Origin: Bacilli bacterium
Lineage (GTDB): Bacteria; Bacillota_I; Bacilli_A; RF39; UBA660
Direction of reading: 5' to 3'
NCBI GenBank assembly: GCA_028708945.1
Contig: JAQVXV010000005.1
Span: 26,303 to 90,302 of the forward strand
DNA: 64,000 nucleotides
The position numbers and the translations under genes are program-made. This document shows, in pieces, positions 18,747 through 28,012 of this stretch. Positions within the stretch are counted from its first letter, which is position 1. The number at the start of each line of letters is the position of its first letter. The notes under the pieces are model-generated. The model did not search any database and was not told the DNA's origin. It was given only the letters and a program-made list of their open reading frames with translations.

Positions 18747-21695
18747 TCACTCCTTAATTTCTTCTAATTTAACACTAACTAACTTACTTACCCCACTCTC
18801 TTGCATTGTAACACCATATAAAGTATCCATATATTCCATTGTTTTCTTTTTATGAGTTATCAATATAAATTGTGTTTGATCTTTGAATTTATCAAGATAT
18901 TGACAGAACGCACTTACATTTGATTCATCTAATGCTGCTTCTACTTCATCTAAGATTGAAAAAGGTACTGGTCTTGATTTTAAGATTGCAAATAATAAAC
19001 TTATTGCTGTAAATGTCTTTTCACCACCAGATAATAAAGTTATACTTTTTAAACTTTTTCCTGGCGGACAAGCTACTATCTCAATACCAGTTTCAAGAAT
19101 GTTACTTGGATCAGTTAATAATAATTCAGCATTTCCACCTCTAAATAATTCTTTAAAAGTTTCTTGGAAATTTTTATTAATTACACTAAATGATTCAGTT
19201 AATTTTTTAACCATTATAACATCCATTTCCTTAATAATTTCTAATAAGGTATTTTCAGCATTATATAGATCTTCTTTTTGAGTAATTAAAAAATTGTATC
19301 TTGTACTAATTCTATCATATTCATCTTTACTTGCTAAATTAACTACTCCTATTTCATTTAATTCTTTTTTTAATCTACTTATTTTACTTCTAGCTTCTTT
19401 TTCAGGTATTTCTAGTTTATATTTTAAAGTAGCATTTTCATATGTAGTATTATATGTTTCATTTAATATCATCAATAAATTATCTAGTTTTACATCACAT
19501 CGATTTATTTCAATTTCTAATTCTTTAGCAATATTACTTTTAGAATTATATAAACTATTCTCTTTTTTAAACACAAATTCAAATTCATCTAAAGTGTCAT
19601 TTAAATTATTTTTATTTCTTAATAATTCATTTAATTCATTACTGATAAAATCTCTTTTTTTAACTACTTCATAATATTCGTTTATTACTTTTTCTTCTTC
19701 TTCTGATAATGATTTATTCATTATATTATCAATGCTCTTCATTTCCAAAAGAGCATCATTTAAGTTATCTTCTAAATCTAAAGTAATATTTAATTTATTT
19801 TTAATGTATTCTTCAATAGTTATTTTGTTTTTATTTATTAAATAATGTTTATCTTCATGAACTTTAAGATAATGGTCAATTTCATTTATTTTTTCTTCTA
19901 GTTTTTTAATTTCTAACTCAATATTACTATATTCACGAATAAGGCTTTCTAATTCATATTTATCACTGATAATGTTTCTATTATTTTGAACTTTACCACC
20001 AGTAATTGAACCACCAACATGAAATAACTCACCATCTAAAGTTACAACACGATATCTATAATTGATGATTTTAGATATTCTATTTGCACTGTTAACATCT
20101 TTAGCAATAATTACATTTCCTAATTGATTACTGATTATTCCATGGTATTTTTGATCATATTTAACTAGATTACTAGCAACATCTAAGTATCCTTCAATAC
20201 CTTTAACCATATCGATTAAATTGTTTTCTATTCCTTTAGGTTTAATAATATTTAATGGGAAGAAAGTTGCTCTTCCAATGTTGTTTTCCTTTAAATAATT
20301 TATAGCATCTTTAGCGATATTTTCATTATCTACAACAATGTTATTAGCACTCTGTCCTAAAGCTGTTGCTATTGCTATTGAATATTCTTCTTTTACTTCG
20401 ATTAATTTACCAATCACGTTATGAATACCCACTAATTTAGGATTATTTAAAATATTTCTAACACTACTAGGTAAACTACTATTATTATCAATAGTATCTC
20501 TTAAATTATCAATTTTATTTTTATGATAAATTAATTCTCTATTCTTTTTATAAAGTTCTGATTCAACATTACTTTTCAATTGTTTGTTTTTTTGAATATC
20601 TTTATTTTCTTTATTAAATTCTTCTAATACTTCTTTTAATTCTTTTTCTTTTAAATCAATTTCAAATCTATTAGTTTCTATTTCATTAGTAATTTTTGAT
20701 TTTTTTTCTTTTAAAAACACCAAATTGTCATGTAATTTTTGATCTTCGACTACATATTTTTGTCTTTCTAATATTATGTTTTTTTGACTATTAGTTTTCT
20801 CTACTAATGATGTTATATCCAACAATTCTTTTTGTTTTTCGTTTATTTCTTTATCTATTTTATCAATATTGTTTTTAAATTCTTCTATTTTAACTTCATT
20901 AGTAGTTGTAGTTGTCATTATTTTTAATAATTCTTCATTAACAACATCTAGTTCTTTTTTCTTTTCTTTATATTGATAATTTATATTAGTAATGTCACTT
21001 GCAACTAAAGATACTTCTAAGTTTTCTAACTCAGAAACCACTTTTTCATAAATTTCTAATTTTTCTTTTTGTTCTTTTAAAGGTCCAATTTGGATTTCTA
21101 ATTCATTTATAACGTCATTAACTCTTTCCATATTAGCATGTGTTTTTTCGAGTTTTCTTAATGATTCTTCTTTTCTTCTTTTATATTTTAATACACCAGC
21201 AGCCTCTTCTATAATAGTACGGCGCTCAGATGATTTACTTAAGATAATTTGATCAACTTGTCCTTGTGAAATAATATTTAAGCTTTCTTTTGCAAATCCG
21301 CTATCCATTAACAAATCATTTATATCTTTTAAACGACATCTTTCATTGTTAATATAATATTCATTAGTACCATCTTTATAAAGTCTTCTTCTTATTGATA
21401 TTTCTGAAAATGCTAAAGGAAGATAATTATCGCTATTATCAAAAACTAAAGTTACACTAGCAACATTTAAAGCATTCCTAGTCGAACTACCAGAAAATAT
21501 AACATCTGTCATCGATCCATCACCACGTAATGATTTGACAGATTGTTCTCCAAGTACCCACCTTACAGCATCGACAACATTGCTTTTCCCAGAACCATTT
21601 GGACCAACAATTCCAGTTATTTTTTTATCTAATTCTATCTCTATTTTATCAGCAAAAGATTTAAATCCATGCATCTTGATATTCTTTAAAAACAT
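18747..21695 (-). CDS. smc: Chromosome segregation ATPase SMC
   Basis: 982 aa. The N-terminal head has Walker A GPNGSGKSNVVDAVRWVLGE. A coiled-coil arm runs to about 415. The hinge (about 415-570) contains IATALGQSANNIVV and GGSITGG. A return arm leads to the C-terminal head with signature LLSGGEK (near 887) and Walker B PFSILDEVEAALDE. With ScpA/ScpB it compacts and separates chromosomes. Classical Bacillus SMC is about 1,190 aa; here both arms are shorter by some tens of residues each, resembling the ~980-aa Mycoplasma proteins. RBS AGGGTGATGTT. Confidence 0.97.
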   Translation of the reverse strand: MFLKNIKMHGFKSFADKIEIELDKKITGIVGPNGSGKSNVVDAVRWVLGEQSVKSLRGDGSMTDVIFSGSSTRNALNVASVTLVFDNSDNYLPLAFSEISIRRRLYKDGTNEYYINNERCRLKDINDLLMDSGFAKESLNIISQGQVDQIILSKSSERRTIIEEAAGVLKYKRRKEESLRKLEKTHANMERVNDVINELEIQIGPLKEQKEKLEIYEKVVSELENLEVSLVASDITNINYQYKEKKKELDVVNEELLKIMTTTTTNEVKIEEFKNNIDKIDKEINEKQKELLDITSLVEKTNSQKNIILERQKYVVEDQKLHDNLVFLKEKKSKITNEIETNRFEIDLKEKELKEVLEEFNKENKDIQKNKQLKSNVESELYKKNRELIYHKNKIDNLRDTIDNNSSLPSSVRNILNNPKLVGIHNVIGKLIEVKEEYSIAIATALGQSANNIVVDNENIAKDAINYLKENNIGRATFFPLNIIKPKGIENNLIDMVKGIEGYLDVASNLVKYDQKYHGIISNQLGNVIIAKDVNSANRISKIINYRYRVVTLDGELFHVGGSITGGKVQNNRNIISDKYELESLIREYSNIELEIKKLEEKINEIDHYLKVHEDKHYLINKNKITIEEYIKNKLNITLDLEDNLNDALLEMKSIDNIMNKSLSEEEEKVINEYYEVVKKRDFISNELNELLRNKNNLNDTLDEFEFVFKKENSLYNSKSNIAKELEIEINRCDVKLDNLLMILNETYNTTYENATLKYKLEIPEKEARSKISRLKKELNEIGVVNLASKDEYDRISTRYNFLITQKEDLYNAENTLLEIIKEMDVIMVKKLTESFSVINKNFQETFKELFRGGNAELLLTDPSNILETGIEIVACPPGKSLKSITLLSGGEKTFTAISLLFAILKSRPVPFSILDEVEAALDESNVSAFCQYLDKFKDQTQFILITHKKKTMEYMDTLYGVTMQESGVSKLVSVKLEEIKE

Positions 21696-21715
21696 AACAT
21701 CACCCTAACAAAATA

Positions 21716-21744
21716 ATTATACTATAAATTTAAATAAATCACAA
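21716..21744 (-). promoter_or_regulatory. Sigma-A-type promoter of smc
   Basis: On the minus strand TTGTGA (21744-21739), a 17-bp spacer and TATAAT (21721-21716) lie about 20 bp before the smc start codon. Confidence 0.6.
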
Positions 21745-21770
21745 TAAAACAAAGCATAAACACAAAAAAA

Positions 21771-21787
21771 AAGCACATAAAATGCTT
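21771..21787 (-). terminator. Terminator after the tcdA/unknown gene unit
   Basis: AAGCA/TGCTT stem with a 7-nt loop; the minus-strand transcript then reads a run of nine T. The stem overlaps the stop codon of the upstream gene. Confidence 0.7.
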
Positions 21788-22322
21788 ATTTTAATATATA
21801 TTTTTCAATTTGTTCAAATGTGTCAAAAAATATATCTCGACTATAAAATCTTATAGTTTTATATTTACTAATTTGCGTATTGCTGTTATCGATTTCTAAT
21901 AAAAATTCATCTTCATTAATTGTTAGAGATACTTTAGAACCATATCTTTCATATCGATAAATTAGTTCATCTAAATTGATATCTTCTACATTACCATAAA
22001 GATAAGTTTTTTGTTTATTGATAAAAATATTATTTTTGATATAGTGACGCAATTCATTTTTAACTTCTTTTAAATTACAAATAACATAATCAATTTCCTT
22101 CTTACCAAATATTTTTTTAATATCTTTTAGCAAAATCTTTTTTTCTTTACCTGATTTACCGGTTTTACCTTCAATATCTGTTTCAATTAAACTACATCTT
22201 ATAATGTCTTTATTTTTAAGTAGTGATTTTATTACTCGATCGTATTTAACTCCAATCATCAAAACATTACCATCTAACTTTTTTACAATTTTTTCTAAAT
22301 TTTTTTCAAGCATTTTTTTCAC
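21786..22322 (-). CDS. Uncharacterised 178-aa protein coupled to tcdA
   Basis: I do not recognise this protein. It is a soluble, lysine-rich mixed alpha/beta protein without cysteines in CxxC pairs, signal peptide or membrane segment. The first ~100 residues alternate strands (VLMIGVKY, YVICNL) and basic helices in a Rossmann-like rhythm. The second half has IYRYERYGSKVSLTINEDEFLLEI, which looks like a beta hairpin. It overlaps the tcdA 3' end by 17 bp and has its own terminator, so it belongs to the tcdA transcript. Any link to tRNA modification would be inference from position only. Confidence 0.6.
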   Translation of the reverse strand: MKKMLEKNLEKIVKKLDGNVLMIGVKYDRVIKSLLKNKDIIRCSLIETDIEGKTGKSGKEKKILLKDIKKIFGKKEIDYVICNLKEVKNELRHYIKNNIFINKQKTYLYGNVEDINLDELIYRYERYGSKVSLTINEDEFLLEIDNSNTQISKYKTIRFYSRDIFFDTFEQIEKYILK

Positions 22323-22986
22323 CTAATAATTGACCTAAAACATAGCTGGCACTAAGTAAACCACTTGTTGCTACTACCGGCATTAAAGATCCTACCTTTC
22401 TTGATTTAATCGGTTTTTCATCACTCCATACAACAGGAATGTTCCCTTTTAATTTTTCTTCTTTAACCATTTTTCTAAGTATTTTAGCTATTGGGTCATA
22501 GTTTGTTTTTCTTAGGTCGGTTATTTTAAATTTAAGTGGATTTATTTTATTGCCACTTCCCATTGAAGATATAAATAAAATTTCTCTTTTTAAACATTCA
22601 AAAATGATAGATTTTTTAGTCACAATAGTATCACAAGCATCAACTAGAAAATCTATTTTTTCTTGAAAAAGTAAGTCAATATTTTCAGGTAATATAAATT
22701 CTTTTAATTTAATTACTTCACAATTAGGATTTATTGATTTAATCCTGTTTTCCATTACATCTACTTTAGGTAGTCCTATAACTTCTTCAGTAGCAATTAT
22801 TTGACGATTTAAGTTAGTTATATCGACTATATCATTATCAACTATAATTAGTTTGCCAATACCACTTCTTACTAAAGCCTCGACTACATATCCACCTACT
22901 CCGCCTAATCCAATTACTAAGACAGAGCTTCTATTTAATTTTTCTAAATTATCTTTACCGATTATTAATTCTGTACGTTCAAACAT
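22306..22986 (-). CDS. tcdA: tRNA threonylcarbamoyladenosine dehydratase TcdA
   Basis: E1-like (ThiF/MoeB fold) enzyme that cyclises t6A37 in tRNAs to ct6A using ATP. The Rossmann nucleotide site is VLVIGLGGVGGYVVEALVRSG (the first 20 residues are the diagnostic part), followed by IIVDNDIVDITNLNRQ; further family stretches are DACDTIVTK and ISSMGSGNKINP. I start at the ATG at 22986 (MFERTEL) behind GGTGG; an in-frame extension to 23076 would run into the 6S RNA and is rejected. Placement next to aspS with 6S RNA between matches Bacillus yrvM. Confidence 0.92.
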   Translation of the reverse strand: MFERTELIIGKDNLEKLNRSSVLVIGLGGVGGYVVEALVRSGIGKLIIVDNDIVDITNLNRQIIATEEVIGLPKVDVMENRIKSINPNCEVIKLKEFILPENIDLLFQEKIDFLVDACDTIVTKKSIIFECLKREILFISSMGSGNKINPLKFKITDLRKTNYDPIAKILRKMVKEEKLKGNIPVVWSDEKPIKSRKVGSLMPVVATSGLLSASYVLGQLLGEKNA

Positions 22987-23024
22987 AATACCACCATCTA
23001 AATTATACATTATTTTGATCAAAA

Positions 23025-23207
23025 AAACAAAAACCCAAATATGGGATGTTGACCGATGATTAAAAACCTGTTTCACCAGGTGGACATCACACTATAAATT
23101 TAAGGATTCTTATTTAAAATAAGCATTCGACACAATTTATAAATCAGATTTCCAATAATCATAATTCAGTAGGTTTTTCTAAAAGCCAACTGTCCTCATA
23201 TCTAGGT
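23025..23207 (-). ncRNA. ssrS: 6S RNA (SsrS/BsrA type)
   Basis: A gene-free 180-nt stretch between aspS and tcdA has the layout of 6S RNA. On the minus strand the 5' end (CCTAGATATGAGGA) pairs almost completely with the 3' end (TCCCATATTTGGG). A second helix (GTTG/CAAC) lies just inside, and an A+U-rich interior follows. A T-run right after the closing stem ends it, and a promoter lies in front. 6S RNA binds sigma-A RNA polymerase and mimics an open promoter. In Bacillus subtilis bsrA occupies the same aspS-yrvM gap, as I recall it. Structure is read by eye only. Confidence 0.75.
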
Positions 23208-23213
23208 AATATA

Positions 23214-23242
23214 ATTATATCATAGTTACTTTTATTTGTATA
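23214..23242 (-). promoter_or_regulatory. Promoter of the 6S RNA
   Basis: TATACA (23242-23237), 17-bp spacer and a consensus TATAAT (23219-23214); the proposed RNA begins 7 nt downstream. Confidence 0.65.
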
Positions 23243-23246
23243 TTTT

Positions 23247-24986
23247 TTATTTGATTTTTATTCCTAATTCATCTAATTGTCTAGTATCTACTATGCTTGG
23301 ACACTCACTCATAAGATCTGAAGCACTTGTCGTTTTAGGAAATGCAATAACATCTTTAATGTTTTCTGTATTTGTCAATAACATTGTCAATCTATCTAGT
23401 CCAAAAGCAATTCCTCCATGTGGTGGAACTCCATATTTAAAAGCCTCTAATAGAAAGTCAAATTTTTCATTTGCCTCTTCTTCATTAATACCTAAAGCGG
23501 TAAACATTTTCTTTTGAACTTCTCTATTATGAATACGAATGCTTCCTCCGCCAGCTTCATAACCATTAATAACCATGTCATAGGCCTTAGAATAACAATT
23601 GCCTGGATCTGTTATTAATTTATCGATATCTTCATCTTTTGGAGATGTAAATGGATGATGTGAAGCATAGTATCTTTTGTCTTCTTCACTATATTCAAAT
23701 GAAGGAAAATCAACTACCCATAATAAATTATAAGATTTTTCATCAATTAAATTTAAGGAATGTCCTAACTTGTTTCTTAAGGCTCCTAACGCTGATTTAG
23801 TGATATTATATTTATCCGCTACTATCAATACTAAATCATTATCTTCAATATTTAGTTTATTTTTTAAAGCTTTTAATTCACTTTTTTCTATTGATTTAGC
23901 AATACTACCTGTTACTTCTTCATTAAACTTTAAGTACATTAAACCACTAGCGCGATAAGTTTTTACTACTTCTGTTAGTTTATCTATTTCTTTTCTAGAA
24001 AAATCAGCTGATTTATTTTTTACTACTAAACAGTTGATTACATAATTATTTTCAATTGCATTTTTAAATATACTAAAGTCACTTGCTTTAAAAACATCTG
24101 TAATATCTTCTATTTTCATATCAAATCTTAAATCTGGTTTATCAGACCCATAATATTCAATAGCATCTTTATATTTTAATTTAAGTAGTGGTAAATCTAT
24201 ATCAATACCTTTAATTTTTCTAAATAAATAATGAATTAATCCTTCATTAATAGCCATGATATCACTTTCATCAACATAACTCATTTCAATGTCTATTTGA
24301 GTGAATTCAGGTTGTCTATCTGATCTTAAGTCTTCATCTCTAAAACATTTAGCAATTTGAAAGTATCTTTCCATTCCACCTACCATTAATATTTGTTTAA
24401 ATAATTGTGGTGATTGTGGTAATGCATAAAATTTACCTTTATTTACTCTACTCGGTACCAAGTAATCTCTTGCCCCTTCAGGAGTCGATTTACATAATAT
24501 TGGTGTTTCTACTTCAATAAAATTTAATGAATCTAGATATTCACGAACTGCTAGGGCTATTTTATGTCTAATTATTAATTTATCTTTTATTTCATTTCTT
24601 CTAATATCTAAATAACGGTATTTTAATCTCGTATCTTCAAAGGCAGTTGTTTCATCGGCTACTGAAAAAGGAAGTTCATTAGACTCACTAAGTATTACTA
24701 AGTTACTTAAATCTACTTCTATTTCACCAGTTGCCATATTCTTATTTTTATTTTCACGTTCAACAATCTTTCCTTCAACTTCGATAACAAATTCATTTTT
24801 CAATGATTCAGCTATTTTATAATGTTTATTATCTGGTCTGATAACTATTTGAATTATTCCACTTCGGTCTCTTAAATCAATGAAAATAAGTCCGCCTAAG
24901 TTTCTTTTTTTAGCAACAAAACCATATAATTTTACAATTTGTCCAACACTATTTATATTTAATGTATTGTTCATTATTGTTTTCAT
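23247..24986 (-). CDS. aspS: Aspartyl-tRNA synthetase
   Basis: Class II synthetase, 579 aa, bacterial type. Domains are an N-terminal OB-fold anticodon-binding domain (VKLYGFVAKKRNLGG, IFIDLRDRSGIIQIV), a catalytic core with motif 2 (RYFQIAKCFRDEDLRSDRQPEF; key part FRDEDLR), a bacterial GAD insertion (about 290-400) and motif 3 (PPHGGIAFGLDRL). RBS GAGGAGGA. The start overlaps the hisS stop as ATGA. Expression is shared with hisS under the T-box leader at 26.3-26.5 kb. Confidence 0.97.
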   Translation of the reverse strand: MKTIMNNTLNINSVGQIVKLYGFVAKKRNLGGLIFIDLRDRSGIIQIVIRPDNKHYKIAESLKNEFVIEVEGKIVERENKNKNMATGEIEVDLSNLVILSESNELPFSVADETTAFEDTRLKYRYLDIRRNEIKDKLIIRHKIALAVREYLDSLNFIEVETPILCKSTPEGARDYLVPSRVNKGKFYALPQSPQLFKQILMVGGMERYFQIAKCFRDEDLRSDRQPEFTQIDIEMSYVDESDIMAINEGLIHYLFRKIKGIDIDLPLLKLKYKDAIEYYGSDKPDLRFDMKIEDITDVFKASDFSIFKNAIENNYVINCLVVKNKSADFSRKEIDKLTEVVKTYRASGLMYLKFNEEVTGSIAKSIEKSELKALKNKLNIEDNDLVLIVADKYNITKSALGALRNKLGHSLNLIDEKSYNLLWVVDFPSFEYSEEDKRYYASHHPFTSPKDEDIDKLITDPGNCYSKAYDMVINGYEAGGGSIRIHNREVQKKMFTALGINEEEANEKFDFLLEAFKYGVPPHGGIAFGLDRLTMLLTNTENIKDVIAFPKTTSASDLMSECPSIVDTRQLDELGIKIK

Positions 24987-26269
24987 AAATCCTCCTCACA
25001 ATGTTCACAAGAACACTCAATTTCATCTAAATAATCCACCAAGTCTTCTAATTTAACTTTTTCCTCTATTTTAGTATGGTTATTTTTAATAGTCACATAA
25101 TTATTGACAACTTCATCTTCACCAATAATTATTACATATTTTGCATTTAATTTTTCACTTTGTTTAAAATTTGCTTTAAGGTTGCGATTTAATAAGTCAT
25201 AATCGACAACAAAGCCATTTAATCTAAGTGAATTTGCTAATACTAAGGCATGCTTTCTTATCTCTTCACTTAAAGGAATTATATAAGCATCTATTGTAGT
25301 ATTAATGTCTAACTCAATATTTTCTGATTCTAGAACATTAAGTAATCTTTCCATACCAATTGCAAAACCAACACCTGGTGTATCTGGTCCGCCTAATTCT
25401 TGAATTAGGTTATTATATCTACCACCGCCACATAAAACAACAGTTCCTAATTTTGTTTCTGAAACTACTTCAAAAACTGTATGAGTATAATAATCTAATC
25501 CTCTAACAATCGAATAATCAACTTCATATTCAATATCTAATTTTTTTAATGCTGTTAAAACACTTTCAAAATGAGTACTACTATTTTCATTTAAAAAATC
25601 TTTAATTAATGGTGCATTTTTAAGAATTTCAGATTCTTTATCTACTTTACAGTCAAGTATTCGTAAAGGGTTCTTTTCATATCTTGCCTGGCAATCGAAA
25701 CATAAATTCGAAATATGTGGCTTTAAATAATCCATTAAGGCATCCCGATATTTAGAGTGTGATTCTTCATCTCCTAAAGAATTAATTTTCACCTTTATAT
25801 TTTTAAGTCCTAAAATGTTATATAAATAAACAGGTATACTTATTATTTCTGCATCTAATAAAGGACTATTAGATCCAAATACTTCAACTCCGAATTGATA
25901 GAATTCTCTAAATCTTCCAGCTTGTGGTCTTTCGTATCTATACATTGGACCATAATACCAAGTTTTAACAGGTTGTACATTGTTTGAATACATTTTGTTT
26001 TCTATGTAACTTCTAACAACTCCTGCTGTTCCTTCTGGTCTTAAAGTCATATTGCGATCTTTACGATCTTTAAAATCATATGTTTCTTTTGAAACAATAT
26101 CTGATGTCTCCCCTATTCCACGATGAAATAATTCACTTTGCTCGAATATAGGAGTTCTAAAATATTCATAATTGTATTTTTCCATTAAACTTTCAATAAT
26201 TTTTTCAATGTTTTTTAACTTCTTACCATATAGTCCAAAAACATCATATGTGCCTTTTGGTTTTTGCAT
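24983..26269 (-). CDS. hisS: Histidyl-tRNA synthetase
   Basis: Class II synthetase, 428 aa. Motif 2 is LRPEGTAGVVRSYIE. The histidine-specific motifs are YYGPMYRYERPQAGRFREF (shown in part) and the later RGLDYYTHTVFE. The glycine-rich GVGFAIGMERLL is motif 3. The C-terminal anticodon-binding domain follows, with a short cysteine-containing tail (ECSCEHCEEDL) of unknown use. RBS AGAAAGGTGATATT before ATG. First gene of hisS-aspS, preceded by a T-box leader. Confidence 0.97.
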   Translation of the reverse strand: MQKPKGTYDVFGLYGKKLKNIEKIIESLMEKYNYEYFRTPIFEQSELFHRGIGETSDIVSKETYDFKDRKDRNMTLRPEGTAGVVRSYIENKMYSNNVQPVKTWYYGPMYRYERPQAGRFREFYQFGVEVFGSNSPLLDAEIISIPVYLYNILGLKNIKVKINSLGDEESHSKYRDALMDYLKPHISNLCFDCQARYEKNPLRILDCKVDKESEILKNAPLIKDFLNENSSTHFESVLTALKKLDIEYEVDYSIVRGLDYYTHTVFEVVSETKLGTVVLCGGGRYNNLIQELGGPDTPGVGFAIGMERLLNVLESENIELDINTTIDAYIIPLSEEIRKHALVLANSLRLNGFVVDYDLLNRNLKANFKQSEKLNAKYVIIIGEDEVVNNYVTIKNNHTKIEEKVKLEDLVDYLDEIECSCEHCEEDL

Positions 26270-26285
26270 AATATCACCTTTCTAA

Positions 26286-26484
26286 TAAAAAAAAACTATA
26301 ATTGTAAGGGTGCATTATCGCACGGTACCACCTTACTTTTATAGCTTTGCTAATCTCTTTCATTAACGCTGAAACACGATTTACTAATAATTTGGTGTCT
26401 TCTTTTATACGGTTAAATGTTTTCATCAACCACATTTTTTCTAAATAACCTTAGTATAAAGTACTCTTCCAAATAAGTAATTAC
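26286..26484 (-). promoter_or_regulatory. T-box riboswitch leader of hisS-aspS
   Basis: The minus-strand leader contains the canonical T-box sequence AAGGTGGTACCGTG (26321-26334 region). It also has a GTAAGG/CCTTAC plus GTGC/GCAC terminator stem followed by a T-run (26286-26295). Upstream is Stem I with AGTA and a specifier loop reading GAA-GAC-ACC. GAC is the aspartate codon; shifted by two bases the same loop reads CAC, histidine. Uncharged tRNA would stabilise the antiterminator and allow transcription of both synthetases. Confidence 0.93.
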
Positions 26485-26490
26485 AATGTA

Positions 26491-26519
26491 ATTATATATT
26501 TAATTGCTTAATTAGTCAA
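26491..26519 (-). promoter_or_regulatory. Promoter of the hisS T-box leader
   Basis: TTGACT (26519-26514), 17-bp spacer, TATAAT (26496-26491): a near-consensus sigma-A promoter placed 6 bp beyond the stop of the upstream gene. Confidence 0.88.
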
Positions 26520-26525
26520 TAGTTT

Positions 26526-27581
26526 TTATTTCTTTTTAAATTTATCTTCAATAGTTTCTTCGATATCTACTCGATAAAATTTATAAGTTGTAATTAATAA
26601 TAATGATAGTGGTAACGCTATTATGATACCTGTGAATCCAAATAGTATTCCGCCGGTAAATATCGATAAGATTACTACTAATGGATGAATTTGATTTCTT
26701 TTTCCATATACTAATGGATTAATTACATAACTATCTATAACTGATAAAATTAAAAATACTATTAAGGTTTTTATAAATAATTTTGGTCCTACTGCAAAGG
26801 AAGTAATAAGTGCAATTGTGTTAGTAATTAAACCTCCAAAATAAGGAATTAATTCTAAGATTGCTATTAAAACTCCAAGTAATAATGCATTAGGATGCCC
26901 TATTATAGTAAAGGCAATGCTGTATTCAACAAAACTAATAAGAGCAATTTTTAAATAACCTATTAAATAATTTTTCATTGTTCTATCTAATTGTTTAACA
27001 TATTTAAAAGTTCGTGCTGATTTTCTGTTTAAGTAATTTTTTATCTCTTCTCTAATTTTATCCATATCAATTAACAAATATATACTTGTTGCTATAATGA
27101 TGATAATATTTGAAATATAACTAAAAGAAATACTTATAATACTTACGGCACCATCTGATATGTATTTTCCTAAACTTAAGACAATTTCATTGAACACTTC
27201 ATTTAAACTTTGTTGTAAATTTCCAAAATCGATGTCATAGTTAGTTGATATTTCTTTAAAAAAGACCATTATGTTATTAAATAAACTATCTAATTGTCCA
27301 AATAAAAGTGGAAATATTGAAAATATTATTAATGATAATATAGTTAAAATAATTAATAAAATTATAATCAATGAAAAATATTTTTTTATTCCTTTAGATT
27401 GTAAATACGTGCTAAGAGGATAAAGAGCATAAGCGATTGTAAATGCTATTAAAAAAGGGATAATTATATCTAATAATTTATATATAATCGAAGACCACAA
27501 TGAACTAGTTTGAACTACTAAATATACTATTAATATTAGTAAAGAAAGGTTTAATAATTTATAATCAATCTTTTTATTCAT
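26526..27581 (-). CDS. AI-2E family transporter-like membrane protein
   Basis: 351 aa with about eight membrane helices in the AI-2E/PurR-type permease arrangement: N-terminal pair, a soluble linker (about 95-140), then the helical C-terminal half with YIGYLKIALISFVEY-like and GVLIAILELIPYFGGLIT and VDSYVINPLVYGKRNQIHPLVVI. The last is the family hallmark. Substrates of the family range from autoinducer-2 to ions; none can be chosen here. Its start overlaps the dtd stop by 4 bp, making it the last gene of the rel-dtd unit. Confidence 0.85.
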   Translation of the reverse strand: MNKKIDYKLLNLSLLILIVYLVVQTSSLWSSIIYKLLDIIIPFLIAFTIAYALYPLSTYLQSKGIKKYFSLIIILLIILTILSLIIFSIFPLLFGQLDSLFNNIMVFFKEISTNYDIDFGNLQQSLNEVFNEIVLSLGKYISDGAVSIISISFSYISNIIIIIATSIYLLIDMDKIREEIKNYLNRKSARTFKYVKQLDRTMKNYLIGYLKIALISFVEYSIAFTIIGHPNALLLGVLIAILELIPYFGGLITNTIALITSFAVGPKLFIKTLIVFLILSVIDSYVINPLVYGKRNQIHPLVVILSIFTGGILFGFTGIIIALPLSLLLITTYKFYRVDIEETIEDKFKKK

Positions 27582-28012
27582 TTTTCAATAAATATTGTTA
27601 CAGGACCATCATTTAGAATTTTTACTTCCATTTCAGCCTGAAACTTTCCTGTTTCTACTTTAGTATATTTTCTTAGTTCTTCATTAAATAATTCATATAA
27701 TCTATCTGCTTCCTCAGGATTTAAAGCCTCAGTATAACTTGGTCTTCTTCCTTTGTCAGTATTTGCATATAACGTAAATTGGGAAACACTTAATATACTT
27801 CCATTAGTGTCTAATAACGATTTATTCATAACCCCATTCTCATCATCAAAAATTCTTAAATTAACAATTTTATTAGCTATGTATTCAATTTCTTTAACTG
27901 AATCACCTTCAGTAAATCCTACAAAAATTAAGATTCCTTTATCAATTTTTCCAATTGTTTCAGATTCGACAACTACACTAGCCTCTTTAACTCTTTGTAA
28001 TAACGCTCTCAT
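27578..28012 (-). CDS. dtd: D-aminoacyl-tRNA deacylase
   Basis: 144-aa proofreading enzyme that hydrolyses D-amino acids from tRNA. It carries the two active-site signatures SQFTLYA (near residue 77) and the C-terminal NDGPVTI loop (Gly-cisPro equivalent GP). The length is normal. It overlaps rel upstream and the AI-2E gene downstream by ATGA; rel-dtd adjacency is standard in Bacillota. Confidence 0.97.
   Translation of the reverse strand: MRALLQRVKEASVVVESETIGKIDKGILIFVGFTEGDSVKEIEYIANKIVNLRIFDDENGVMNKSLLDTNGSILSVSQFTLYANTDKGRRPSYTEALNPEEADRLYELFNEELRKYTKVETGKFQAEMEVKILNDGPVTIFIEK

Noticed and set aside
22987..23076. N-terminal extension of tcdA
   Set aside because: It runs into the predicted 6S RNA 3' end, has no ribosome site and is not part of the E1-like fold; the ATG at 22986 has GGTGG.
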